From the NCBI RefSeq assembly GCF_012027635.1, contig NZ_SNUS01000001.1, forward strand, positions 744,001-808,000: a stretch of DNA of 64,000 nt, in the 5' to 3' direction. The notes under the pieces are model-generated. The model was given only the letters and a program-made list of their open reading frames with translations, searched no databases and had not been told where the DNA came from. Positions 8,336-17,062 of this stretch are shown here, one piece after another (the first letter of the stretch is position 1; every line of letters begins with the position of its first letter). Source of the DNA: Thermococcus sp. 21S9 (lineage in GTDB: Archaea > Methanobacteriota_B > Thermococci > Thermococcales > Thermococcaceae). Both the position numbers and the translations under genes were made by a program.

Positions 8336-9337
8336 TCACCACCCCAGCTTCCAGGGCGTCGGGTGGAGGACCCTCTCATTGACCAGCGGTCTCCACCATT
8401 CCTCGTTTTTCAAGTACCACTCAACCGTCAGATGTATGCCCTCCTCGAAGCTCACTTTTGGACGCCACTTTAAGTCCCTCGTTATTTTCCATGAATCAAG
8501 GGAGTACCTCAAATCGTGTCCGGGCCTGTCTTCAACGAACTCTATGAGTGATTCATCCTTGCCGAGAAGCCTGAGAATTGTCTTGACGACTTCAAGGTTC
8601 GTTTTCTCCTCTCCGGCAGAAACGTTGTAGATTTCCCTTGGTTCGCCCTTCAGTAGAACTCTCTCGACGGCTCTCACATGGTCCTCCACGTAAATCCAGT
8701 CCCTCACATTCTGGCCAGTTCCATAGATTGGAACTTTGAGCCCCATGCTCGCCCTTATTATCGTCTTTGGTATGAGCTTCTCTGGAAACTGGTATGGGCC
8801 GTAGTTGTTGGTACAGCGGGTTATTGATGCGTTCAGATTGTAAGTTCTCGCCCACCCAAGGACTAAGGAATCGGCCGCCGCCTTCGTCGCTGAGTATGGG
8901 GATGAGGGCTTCAGCGCGTCCTCTTCTCTAAATGAACCCTTCAGTATGTCTCCGTAGACCTCATCTGTGCTTATATGGACGAGTCTCACCTCTGGGTTCT
9001 CCTTTCGTATTGCCTCAAGGATTGTATAAACCCCAATCACATTGCTTCTGAGGAAGTGGTCGGGACTTGAGATGCTCCTGTCCACGTGGCTTTCAGCGGC
9101 AAAGTTTACGACAGCGTCAACCTGCTTTACGAGCCCTTTCATGAGTTCGAAGTCCGCTATATCACCCTTCACAAAGGTGTAGCGAGGGTCGTCTTCAAGG
9201 TCTCTTAGGTTGGCTGGGTTCGAACCATAGCCGAGTTTGTCAAGGTTGATTATCTCCCAGTCAGAATGCTCTTTAAGGACGTAGCGGATGAAGTTGCTTC
9301 CTATGAAGCCCATTCCGCCGGTTACAAGGAGTTTCAT
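8336..9337 (-). CDS. rfbB: dTDP-glucose 4,6-dehydratase
   Basis: 333-residue extended SDR enzyme making dTDP-4-keto-6-deoxyglucose, the branch point for L-rhamnose and for the amino-dideoxy sugar genes at 2.4-4.6 kb. Seen: GGMGFIGSNFIRYVL cofactor loop, FAAESHVDRSI, STDEVYGDI, YSATKAAADSL with catalytic Tyr and Lys, and NNYGPYQFPEKLIP. GGTGGA lies before ATG 9337. Length is typical. Confidence 0.97.
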   Translation of the reverse strand: MKLLVTGGMGFIGSNFIRYVLKEHSDWEIINLDKLGYGSNPANLRDLEDDPRYTFVKGDIADFELMKGLVKQVDAVVNFAAESHVDRSISSPDHFLRSNVIGVYTILEAIRKENPEVRLVHISTDEVYGDILKGSFREEDALKPSSPYSATKAAADSLVLGWARTYNLNASITRCTNNYGPYQFPEKLIPKTIIRASMGLKVPIYGTGQNVRDWIYVEDHVRAVERVLLKGEPREIYNVSAGEEKTNLEVVKTILRLLGKDESLIEFVEDRPGHDLRYSLDSWKITRDLKWRPKVSFEEGIHLTVEWYLKNEEWWRPLVNERVLHPTPWKLGW

Positions 9338-9346
9338 CCTTCCACC

Positions 9347-10405
9347 TCACAGTATTATCCTTGAATTGTCACCAACGACGAGTTTCTTTCCAAGGGGGTG
9401 TGTGTTGCCCTTTAGAATCTTAACACCCCTGCCGATGACGCTTTCGACGATTCTGCCTGCGTTCCGGATTTCACTGTCCGGGAGGACTATTGAGTCTTCT
9501 ATCTCTGTGTTCTCGATGATGACGTTGTCACCGATGCTGGTGTACGGCCCTATGTATGAGTTCCTGATTCTGACGTTTCTACCGATTATTACGGGACCCT
9601 TTATGACCGTGTTCTCGTCTATCTCGCTTCCCTCCCCGATGACGACCCTTCCATGAATCCTTGCCTTGGTTTGGACTCTCACGTCTGGTTTCAAGTCGTC
9701 GAGTATGAGCCGGTTGGCGTCAAGCAAATCCTCTGGCTTCCCCGTGTCCTTCCACCAACCCGTGACCTTGGTCCATCCTACCCTGTAGCCGTGGTCGATG
9801 AGCCACTGGATGGCGTCGGTAATCTCAAGCTCGTTTCTCCATGAGGGCTTTATGTTCCTCACCGCCTCGTGGATTACGGGCTTGAAGAAGTATATCCCGA
9901 CCAGTGCGAGGTTGCTCGGCGGGTTCTTTGGCTTCTCAACGAGCCTCTTAATAGTTTTTCCATCCTCACTCAGCTCGGCGACGCCAAACTGCCTTGGGTC
10001 TGGGACCTCAGTTAGGAGTATGCTCGCGTCGTAGTTTCCCTTCTCGAAGTGTTCCCTATGTCTGACTATGCCCTCCCTCAAGATGTTGTCGCCAAGATAC
10101 ATGACAAAGTCATCGTCGCCCAGAAAGTCCCTTGCAACGAGGATTGCGTGGGCCAGACCCTTCGGGTCACCCTGATAGATGAACTCTATCTCCGCGTCCC
10201 AATCCCTGCTCATGACGGTCTCTTTTACCTGCTCGGCATTTGGACCGACTATTATTCCAATTTCGTGTATGCCCGCCTCGATAACATCCTCTATTGCGTA
10301 GAATAAGACGGGTTTGTTTGCAACTGGGATTAGTTGCTTTTGCTGGGAGTAGGTTAAGGGTCTAAGTCGGGTTCCATGGCCTCCGGATAGGATTAGCGCC
10401 TTCAT
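9347..10405 (-). CDS. rfbA: Glucose-1-phosphate thymidylyltransferase (archaeal long form)
   Basis: 352 residues. The N-terminal nucleotidyltransferase domain has LSGGHGTRLRPLTYSQQK (G-x-G-T-R-L), the YLGDNIL metal-site Asp region, and VEKP. From about residue 250 a left-handed beta-helix follows (INGKG-like hexapeptides such as VIIGRNVRIRNSYIG), the longer architecture common in archaea and actinobacteria. It catalyses dTTP + glucose-1-P to dTDP-glucose. First gene of the rfb group; AGGAGG-like site before ATG; 22 nt downstream of the flippase gene. Confidence 0.94.
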   Translation of the reverse strand: MKALILSGGHGTRLRPLTYSQQKQLIPVANKPVLFYAIEDVIEAGIHEIGIIVGPNAEQVKETVMSRDWDAEIEFIYQGDPKGLAHAILVARDFLGDDDFVMYLGDNILREGIVRHREHFEKGNYDASILLTEVPDPRQFGVAELSEDGKTIKRLVEKPKNPPSNLALVGIYFFKPVIHEAVRNIKPSWRNELEITDAIQWLIDHGYRVGWTKVTGWWKDTGKPEDLLDANRLILDDLKPDVRVQTKARIHGRVVIGEGSEIDENTVIKGPVIIGRNVRIRNSYIGPYTSIGDNVIIENTEIEDSIVLPDSEIRNAGRIVESVIGRGVKILKGNTHPLGKKLVVGDNSRIIL

Positions 10406-10427
10406 ATTTATCCCTCCTATCGTGTCA

Positions 10428-11963
10428 TTACTTCCTCTCTAACTTCTCCATTAAAGTTATTACTCTTTCGAGGTTAAGATTAAATCTCTCGGACGCTATT
10501 CTAATTATCTCTATATCCCTCTGCTCGAAAGTCCCGGTAATAAGACATAGAGCATAGAATCCAATTGTAAATACTCCTGTCAAGCCCAAGGCTATGAATA
10601 TGTTGCTAGTTGATGTTGTTAAAGCCACTGCAGTTATGACCGTGCCCAGAATGAGTGTTTTTGTGTAACTGGCGCTAAATGGGGAGATTCCATACCTTCT
10701 CAGCACACTCAGTTTGTAAACGTTCGCAACAACGTATGCAGAGGCAGTTGCTATGGAGGCACCCATCATGCCATACAAAGGAATTAATGTCGTGTTTAAA
10801 ACAACGTTAATTATAGCTCCAAGTAGATTCCCTGTCATCTCCTTTGAGGGTTTTCCGATGGATATTAACGTTAACCCATTCGGGCCAACTATGGAATGCA
10901 CTAAGAACCCTGCAGATAGCACCATCAACGGTTTCCAGGCCTCAACGTACTTAACTCCAAACAGTGCTGTTATTACGGCCTTTGGATATGTGAATAAGAG
11001 AAGGAAGAGGGGGAAAGTTAGGAGCAATATCCATTTTGTTATGGCACTATAAAATTCACTGATTTCTTGTACCCTGCCTTCAGTATAGAACCGGGTAACG
11101 ATGGGATTGTATATTACAGTCATTGCCGAGAGAAACACCGGGATGAACCTGGCCAGGGGGGCGGCGGCGTTGTATATTCCAACTATATCACTACTGAGAT
11201 AATGCCCCAACATCAAGGTGTCCGTCCAGGTCATTACAAGGTTTATTATCCCCGACATCATTAATGGAATCGAAAACAGCACGATTGCCCTTGCCATTCT
11301 CCCTGAGAAATATGGCTTTCCAGGGAGTATTCCTGCAACTTTTAGGTCGCGTATCACAAGTGTTAATGTTATGCCCTGAGATATAACGTAGGCACCAACG
11401 ATATAGTGAATGGGCATGTTGAGAATGACTCCGGTTAGTGCAATAAGTAACGTGTACAGGAGGGGTGCGATGATTTTTCCATAAATAGTGTACTCCCTGA
11501 CCCTCTTGAACCCCTGACTTATTGAAATCAGCACGCTTAGTGTTGCCGAGATTGGAAGCGAAATGGCGAGGATTTCAAGCAGTTCCTTTAATAATCCATC
11601 TCCCCCAATGTACTTGGGTAATGCCCCCCTAAGAACCTCAAGCACAACCATTCCAAGTGTTGATGTTATGAGAATCAGCGTTAAGGCTGTTCCGATTAAT
11701 TCCTTGACTTTCTCTGGTTTTTTTGACAAGAAATATGAAACCTGCCTCTGCATTCCCATCGGAAAGCCCATCATGACGACAATCAGAGTTATGGTGAACA
11801 CCGTGAAGGCAAGGTTATAGACTCCGTACTGTTCGGGCCCGTAAACCCTCCCCACTATAGCCCTGGTCAGAAAACCAAATATCGCCGAGGCTATGAGCCC
11901 GATGAGGGCTATTGCTCCCCCCCTTGCGGCCCTCCCCAGTTCCCCTGCTACCTCGTCTGGCAT
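10428..11963 (-). CDS. Wzx-type polysaccharide flippase (MATE/MVF family)
   Basis: About 511 residues with 12-14 hydrophobic segments. The N-terminus (RAARGGAIALIGLIASAIFG, then RVYGPEQYGVYNLAFTVF) is the standard start of the O-antigen transporter family. It would flip lipid-linked oligosaccharide across the membrane. An upstream ATG at 11996 would overlap the preceding gene by 29 nt; I prefer ATG 11963, 4 nt after that gene's stop. Its place between rfbA and a sulfatase-like gene fits export of the glycan built by this locus. Confidence 0.9.
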   Translation of the reverse strand: MPDEVAGELGRAARGGAIALIGLIASAIFGFLTRAIVGRVYGPEQYGVYNLAFTVFTITLIVVMMGFPMGMQRQVSYFLSKKPEKVKELIGTALTLILITSTLGMVVLEVLRGALPKYIGGDGLLKELLEILAISLPISATLSVLISISQGFKRVREYTIYGKIIAPLLYTLLIALTGVILNMPIHYIVGAYVISQGITLTLVIRDLKVAGILPGKPYFSGRMARAIVLFSIPLMMSGIINLVMTWTDTLMLGHYLSSDIVGIYNAAAPLARFIPVFLSAMTVIYNPIVTRFYTEGRVQEISEFYSAITKWILLLTFPLFLLLFTYPKAVITALFGVKYVEAWKPLMVLSAGFLVHSIVGPNGLTLISIGKPSKEMTGNLLGAIINVVLNTTLIPLYGMMGASIATASAYVVANVYKLSVLRRYGISPFSASYTKTLILGTVITAVALTTSTSNIFIALGLTGVFTIGFYALCLITGTFEQRDIEIIRIASERFNLNLERVITLMEKLERK

Positions 11964-11967
11964 ATCC

Positions 11968-13323
11968 TCAGCGCCCCAGTTTGTTTCTAACCTCATCCCT
12001 CGCGAGTATTGAGAGAAGTTTTTTGCGCATGCTCTCAGTGATATCTGTGTCTTTTAAAGGATTGCTTTCCTGGGGGTCTTTATTCGTGATAAACACCCAC
12101 TCGACACTGTCATCTGGAGCATAAAGAAATTTTAATCCTTTTACTATGAAGGCCTTTTTCTCATATCCATATCCTGTGGCTTCGCTTATTATAAATTGTC
12201 TGGGTTTTTCATCAAGAGGATGTCCATCGAGTTTGTATGGTACCTCTGTCTTCCATAATTTAAGTATTGTTGGGAACAAGTCGATTAGGGGCCTGTTGTT
12301 TAGCTTTAAGCTACCCTTTACTGCCCCATCCACTGCTAGGGGTACCTCAATGATTTCATTGAACACATTATGGCCGTGACCGACACCATACACGCCCCTG
12401 GGGTCGTAGAAGTTCTTGGCTTCAAGTTCCGCATGCTCCCAGAACTCTTCGCCATGGTCTGCAGTAAACACTATTATTGTATTGTCGAGGAGACCCCTTC
12501 TCTCAAGCTCCCTGTAGATTTTCTCGAAGAGATAGTCGACGTATCTAATTGTGTTGTCATACAGTAGAATTTTATTTTCTTTGAACCTCTCAAATGCTTT
12601 TCCACGCTGTTCATGCGGTTTTTGGAATGCCCAGATTTCAATATTTTTCAGGTTTTCAACCTTTCCAAAGTAGTTCCTGAACCTTCTGGGAGGGTTTAAT
12701 GGTTGATGAGTATCCCCAAGATGAATGTATGCAAAAAAGTTCTTGTTTCCTATTTTATCGAGCCATTTGAAAAAATCGGATACAATGACCTCCCCTATGG
12801 TCTCTCCGGGATACAGCCGAACCGGCGCCCGTCCTTTCATTGGGAATGTGGCCACAGCTATCGATGTCGCGAAGTAAACTTCATAGTCGTTCAACCCGGC
12901 TATCTCAGTCAGGGTGATGAATCGCTTCCGTATCCCTTTGATAGCACGAGGGTTGTCGAAGTTTCTCACCTTTGAGTGGATGTATGCTCCGTGATTGTGA
13001 GGGTACATCCCAGTCATTATCGATGCCACTGAGGGATGTGTCCATGGGGCACCTGCAATGGCTTTTCCGGAGTTCCTTAATGAAGATAAAAACGGTGTTG
13101 TGTCTCTTTTGTATCCTTTTAGACTTGTGTTTTTAAATCGAAGACAGTCTGCAGTTACTAGGATAACGTTAAGGGGGTCATTTATCTCCACGTTGATGTT
13201 TTGAATCTTTCTAAGTCTCTGCTCGAACTCACGTCGGTGTTGGTGTTCCTTCTTTAGCCGATACAGAGGATATAGCATCCGCTTTAGTGGTTTAATCCTG
13301 GAGACCATCTCGGTTATGGGCAT
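11968..13323 (-). CDS. Sulfatase-like alkaline-phosphatase-superfamily protein with Thr nucleophile
   Basis: 451 residues. Motifs: NVILVTADCLRFKN (metal Asp, with Asp-Cys instead of Asp-x-x-R), GAPWTHPSVASIMTGMYP and FTADHGEEFWEHAEL. T95 stands where a sulfatase has Cys or Ser, and the CxPSR Arg is absent, as in the paralogue at 5538. It is therefore probably a phosphatase, phosphodiesterase or phosphotransferase and not a sulfatase, whatever automatic annotation says. No signal peptide or membrane helix is evident; a basic segment with MLYPLYRLKK occupies residues 16-25. It lies 4 nt below the TauE/SafE gene and next to the flippase, all on the minus strand. Confidence 0.87.
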   Translation of the reverse strand: MPITEMVSRIKPLKRMLYPLYRLKKEHQHRREFEQRLRKIQNINVEINDPLNVILVTADCLRFKNTSLKGYKRDTTPFLSSLRNSGKAIAGAPWTHPSVASIMTGMYPHNHGAYIHSKVRNFDNPRAIKGIRKRFITLTEIAGLNDYEVYFATSIAVATFPMKGRAPVRLYPGETIGEVIVSDFFKWLDKIGNKNFFAYIHLGDTHQPLNPPRRFRNYFGKVENLKNIEIWAFQKPHEQRGKAFERFKENKILLYDNTIRYVDYLFEKIYRELERRGLLDNTIIVFTADHGEEFWEHAELEAKNFYDPRGVYGVGHGHNVFNEIIEVPLAVDGAVKGSLKLNNRPLIDLFPTILKLWKTEVPYKLDGHPLDEKPRQFIISEATGYGYEKKAFIVKGLKFLYAPDDSVEWVFITNKDPQESNPLKDTDITESMRKKLLSILARDEVRNKLGR

Positions 13324-13327
13324 GATA

Positions 13328-14068
13328 TCACCCTGAATGTGTCAGTATAACAAGCCCTATTATAAGGATTATGACGTTAATGACCCTCTTAAGCCTCTCC
13401 TTATCAACTTTAGCGTTCACGTGAGTGCCGAGGTAAACGCCGGGAATGGTTCCCGCTATGAGCGTCCCGGCTAGGGCGTAATCGACGCTCCCCATCTCGG
13501 CGTAGCTCAGGAAGCTCATCGCCGAAAGGACCAGCCCGTAGAGTATCGTCGTTCCTACAACTTCGCGCGGGTTAATCCGGGCAACGTTCATGAGCGTGAA
13601 GCTGATTATAACGCCCGCTCCAACCGAGGTGAACTGAACCGTCAGTCCAACAATGAAGCCGAGCAGGTAGACGTAGGCCCACCTCGGCCTTAGGGAAAGC
13701 CTAATCTCCCCTTTGAGCAGGCTCAGAACGGCCGTAACGACCAGAATGATGCCGAGAATGAGGGTTAAATACCGGTTCAGGACGTCCTTGGGGATGTGCC
13801 TCACGGCGTAACCGCCAATCAAAACCGCTGGAACGCTTCCAGCCAAAAGGCGGAGCGCTATGTCCTTCCTCACGTGGCCCTTCTTTCCGTGGAAGAGAAC
13901 GCCGAAGACCCTCGTAACAGTTGCGTAGAGCAAATCGGTTCCTACTGCCGTTAAAGGCTCGACACCAAGGAAAATCAGGGAGGGAGTCATGAGCGAGCCC
14001 CCGCCCACGCCGGTCAGCCCTATGAGAAACCCCACAACGAATCCGAGGCCGACGAAGGCGGGGTTCAT
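13328..14068 (-). CDS. TauE/SafE family sulfite/sulfonate-type permease
   Basis: 246-residue membrane protein with about eight helices. The family hallmark is two similar halves, each opening with a glycine-rich loop: FLIGLTGVGGGSLMTPSLIF near the N-terminus and FIVGLTVQFTSVGAGVIISF in the second half. Family members move sulfite, sulfonates, sulfoacetate or related anions. Position is informative: 9 nt downstream of cysC and in one run with sat, so sulfate or sulfite movement is a reasonable inference. Direction of transport is unknown. Confidence 0.9.
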   Translation of the reverse strand: MNPAFVGLGFVVGFLIGLTGVGGGSLMTPSLIFLGVEPLTAVGTDLLYATVTRVFGVLFHGKKGHVRKDIALRLLAGSVPAVLIGGYAVRHIPKDVLNRYLTLILGIILVVTAVLSLLKGEIRLSLRPRWAYVYLLGFIVGLTVQFTSVGAGVIISFTLMNVARINPREVVGTTILYGLVLSAMSFLSYAEMGSVDYALAGTLIAGTIPGVYLGTHVNAKVDKERLKRVINVIILIIGLVILTHSG

Positions 14069-14077
14069 GGAATCACC

Positions 14078-14614
14078 TCACGGAAGGTAGCCCAGCTCCC
14101 TGGCCTTCTCTATTACCACTTCCACCTCTTCCTCCGGCGTCATCTTGGAGCTGTCCACCTTCACCTCGGGATTTTCCGGCTCCTCGTAGACGCCGTCGTA
14201 GCCGGTGAGGCCCTTTATCTCGCCCCTCAAGGCTTTGGCGTAGAGACCCTTCGGGTCACGCTGAATCCTGACCTCAAGGGGAGCGTAGACGTAGACCTCG
14301 ATAAAATTGCCAATCTCCTTCCTCGCGTACTCCCTGACGGCTCTGTACGGCGAGATGAGCGAGACAATTGCAATGACCCCGTTCCTGCTGAGTAGCTTCG
14401 CCATGTGGATTACAACCCTGTTGTGCATCTCCCTCGCTTCCTTCGAGAACCCCAGCTCAGGATAGAGCGTTTTCCTTATGGTATCTCCGTCGAGTATCTC
14501 AACGCGGTAGCCCATCTCCCTGAGCTTCCTCGCGAGCTTCACCGCTAAAGTCGTCTTCCCGGCACCGCTCGGCCCGGTGAGCCAGATTGTAAAGCCCTTC
14601 TCGAGGTTCTTCAT
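14078..14614 (-). CDS. cysC: Adenylyl-sulfate (APS) kinase
   Basis: 178 residues. Makes PAPS from APS and ATP. Walker A GPSGAGKTTLAVKLA, LDGDTIRKTLYPELGFS (DGD-x-x-R APS site), IVSLISPYRAVREYAR and KGLYAKALRGEIKGLTGYD are the CysC signatures. The gene has its own 48-nt spacer from the upstream phosphodiesterase-like gene and is followed by the TauE/SafE permease. Sat is encoded at 17063-18202 in the same direction, so the cell can make PAPS. No PAPS reductase is visible, which argues for sulfation and not sulfate reduction. Confidence 0.95.
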   Translation of the reverse strand: MKNLEKGFTIWLTGPSGAGKTTLAVKLARKLREMGYRVEILDGDTIRKTLYPELGFSKEAREMHNRVVIHMAKLLSRNGVIAIVSLISPYRAVREYARKEIGNFIEVYVYAPLEVRIQRDPKGLYAKALRGEIKGLTGYDGVYEEPENPEVKVDSSKMTPEEEVEVVIEKARELGYLP

Positions 14615-14662
14615 TTTTACCCCCAGTGTTAAGCCTCGTTGAGACTTAAAAAATTAAGGGAC

Positions 14663-16093
14663 TCACGGGAGAATGCTCTCTCCCCTGAGCTTCTCGGCTT
14701 CCTCCCTCAGGCCGAAGAGTGTAAGCACCGTTGGGGCCACGTCGTAGATTGTCAGCTGGGTCTGCTTTGCCTCGTCGAAGCCCGGAAGGTAGAGCGAGAA
14801 CACGCCGATTTCCGAGTGATTCGCGTCGTCAGGTCCGGTGTCGTTCTCGGGCAGGTAGTTACTCGGGTGTCCAACTGTTCCGGCGGCGCGCCAGTTGAGG
14901 TTGTCGAAGTAGACCATTATGTCCGGATTGTTGCCCCTCGCGACCGGGTAGATGTCCTCGGGGAAGTAGACGCGGTTGTCCCACTTCTCGCCGTTAGGCC
15001 CTCTAATGGAGCGTATAAGCTCGGCCACTTCTTCTCTAACCTCGTCGAACCTGCTCTTTGGAACCTTGCCGAAAAGTTCTCTGCCCTTCACGTTGAGGAA
15101 AACGCGCGAGTAGTAGCCTCCCCAGCCCCACGCTACCGTTTCCTTCCAGTCAACCTTAATTTGCTCGAAGCGTTTGATTTTCCCGTCGTGGAGGACCTTC
15201 GGGTTTCTGACCTTGAGGAGGCCCTCTTCAGCCAGCCACTGGTTGACCGCGAAGTTGCCGTGCATCGCCTTTATGCCGTGGTCGGAAACTATCATTACAG
15301 CGGTTTCGTCGAGGTCTATGAGCTCGAGCGTCTTCCCGATTTCCTTATCGAGGAGCTTCCAGTAGTCGGGGATGACGTTCTCGTACTCGTTGCCCTTTCC
15401 GGGGTAGAGGTGGTGGTTGGGGTCGAAGTAGCGCCAGAAGGCGTGGTGAACCCTGTCCAGGCCAATCTCGACGAAGTGGAAGTAGTCCCACTCCTTCTCC
15501 TGAAGGAGGTAGCGGATTACCTCGAACCTCTTTTCGGTCATCTCCCAGAGGCCTTCCTTGACTTCGTCTTTGGCCTCCTTCCTGAAGGGGACGTCGAAGA
15601 TGTACTCGCCGACGAGGCGCTCAATCTCGCCCTTGAGCTCCTTCGGGTAGGTGTAGTCCACGCTCGCATCGGGGGTTATGAAACAGCTGACGAGGTGGCC
15701 GTTTATCGGCTTCGGTGGGTAAGTTGGCGGGACTCCGACGATTATCGACTTCTTTCCCCTCGCCCCGAGGTGGTCCCAGAGGGTTGGCTCTTTCACCTTC
15801 TTGCTGTGGGCAATCCAGTACTCGGTGTAGCTGTGGCCCTTTCTGTGCCTGAAGCCGTAGAGGCCGAGTTCGCCCGGCGTTTTGCCCGTTACCATGACCA
15901 TCCACATAGGAATCGTTATCGCCGGAATGCCCGTCTTCATCGGCCCGTGAATCGAGCGCTCTATGAGCTTCCTCAGGTTCGGCAGTTCGTCGTAGAACTT
16001 CCCGAAGAGTAGCTCAGGCGGAGCCGAGTCGAGACCGATGACGAAGAGCTTCTTGGTCCTTTCCATACCCTCCTTAACCTTCTCCTCGAACAT
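14663..16093 (-). CDS. Alkaline phosphatase family protein (nucleotide phosphodiesterase-like)
   Basis: 476 residues. KKLFVIGLDSAPPELL carries the first metal Asp (D22); GIPAITIPMWMVMVTGKTPG places a Thr nucleophile at T60, as in NPP/phosphodiesterase branches; HFVEIGLDRVHHAFW gives the D-x-x-x-H pair; VSDHGIKAMHG and NHSEIGVFSLYLPG complete the metal site. Family members hydrolyse phosphodiesters or nucleotide pyrophosphates. One nucleotide separates it from the DHH phosphoesterase gene, and both lie between sat and cysC, so a role in APS/PAPS/PAP turnover or in modifying the sulfated product is plausible but inferred. Confidence 0.88.
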   Translation of the reverse strand: MFEEKVKEGMERTKKLFVIGLDSAPPELLFGKFYDELPNLRKLIERSIHGPMKTGIPAITIPMWMVMVTGKTPGELGLYGFRHRKGHSYTEYWIAHSKKVKEPTLWDHLGARGKKSIIVGVPPTYPPKPINGHLVSCFITPDASVDYTYPKELKGEIERLVGEYIFDVPFRKEAKDEVKEGLWEMTEKRFEVIRYLLQEKEWDYFHFVEIGLDRVHHAFWRYFDPNHHLYPGKGNEYENVIPDYWKLLDKEIGKTLELIDLDETAVMIVSDHGIKAMHGNFAVNQWLAEEGLLKVRNPKVLHDGKIKRFEQIKVDWKETVAWGWGGYYSRVFLNVKGRELFGKVPKSRFDEVREEVAELIRSIRGPNGEKWDNRVYFPEDIYPVARGNNPDIMVYFDNLNWRAAGTVGHPSNYLPENDTGPDDANHSEIGVFSLYLPGFDEAKQTQLTIYDVAPTVLTLFGLREEAEKLRGESILP

Positions 16094-16094
16094 C

Positions 16095-17033
16095 TCACCA
16101 CCCCAGTTGCTCCTCTATCAGCTTCAAAACCTCATCAACCTTTCCCCTCTCGCAGACGCAACCGAGAACTTCCCGCTTTCCTCCCGCGTTCGCGCCTGTT
16201 TTCTTAACCCTCTCTATCAGGGCCTTCATGTCAATCTTTTCGACCGTTTCGGGCGAGATGCGGAAGTAGAGCTGGGCCTTTCCGTGGAAGTTCCGGTTGA
16301 TAACAACCGCTCCACTATAGTTCATCTCCCACACGAGTTTTCTGGCGACTTTGGAGATTATGTTGTAGGAGCTCTCAAAGCGGACGAAGGCGAAGCCGTT
16401 TCTCTCCTCAACGCCGGAAATGGCTTCCTCGATTGACTCCCTTATCGCCTCCGCCTTTCTAACCCACGGCTCGTAGTCGAGGAGTTCTTTGAGCGGATTG
16501 CTCAGGAGAACCTTCACGGCTTCCTCAACGCCCTCCCTGTCCATGGCTATGTAGTTTGAATCCATGAGCTCAACGAGTCTGAGTGATTCTTCCTTTGAGA
16601 GTCCTTCCCCCTCCAAAAGCCTCTTGACCCACTCAAGCCCGAACGCCCTCTCGCCGATGTCGCCGATTGCCCCGAGGGCGGTCCACGCGTTGAAGAGGTT
16701 GAATCTCTCGGAAACCACGAGGGAGCACGAAGGATAATAGCTCCCTTCGAGCGACGGGTTCACCTGCTCCACGAGCGGGTTTTCGATTCTCGGCTGGCTG
16801 TGGTGGTCGATGAAGAGCGTGGGGACTTTAACCCTCTCGACCTCGCCCGGAACGTTGAAGTCCAGAACGTAGAGCCTCTCGGCCCTCTCGATTGCCCCCC
16901 AGATTCTCTCGTCGAAGCGGAACTCGCCTATCTCAGAGGTCATGTTGGTAAAGTCATCGAGGTTAAGCGCCTTCACGAGAAGTGCCGTCGAGGTTATCCC
17001 GTCCGTGTCCCAGTGGTGGACGATTAGGTTCAC
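16095..17033 (-). CDS. DHH/DHHA1 family phosphoesterase
   Basis: 312 residues. N-terminal LIVHHWDTDGITSTALL and LFIDHHSQP are the DHH-family metal ligands; the C-terminal GANAGGKREVLGCVC is DHHA1-like. The family includes NrnA-type oligoribonucleases that also remove the 3'-phosphate of PAP. Because the gene sits between sat and a phosphodiesterase-like gene and next to cysC, recycling of the PAP left by sulfotransferases is an attractive inference. GTG start with GGGGTGA 5 nt upstream. Alternative: a general DHH exonuclease unrelated to sulfate. Confidence 0.85.
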   Translation of the reverse strand: MNLIVHHWDTDGITSTALLVKALNLDDFTNMTSEIGEFRFDERIWGAIERAERLYVLDFNVPGEVERVKVPTLFIDHHSQPRIENPLVEQVNPSLEGSYYPSCSLVVSERFNLFNAWTALGAIGDIGERAFGLEWVKRLLEGEGLSKEESLRLVELMDSNYIAMDREGVEEAVKVLLSNPLKELLDYEPWVRKAEAIRESIEEAISGVEERNGFAFVRFESSYNIISKVARKLVWEMNYSGAVVINRNFHGKAQLYFRISPETVEKIDMKALIERVKKTGANAGGKREVLGCVCERGKVDEVLKLIEEQLGW

Positions 17034-17062
17034 CTAACTCACCCCGCAAAAATAATGGAAAG

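Noticed and set aside
11968-13323. True sulfatase removing sulfate made with PAPS from the same locus
   Set aside because: The nucleophile position is Thr and the formylglycine Arg is missing, so standard sulfatase chemistry is unlikely.
14639-16012. Long plus-strand open frame (457 codons) opposite the AlkP-family gene
   Set aside because: Antisense shadow of a gene with full catalytic motifs; composition is Val/Leu/Glu-rich as expected from G+C-rich reverse codons.
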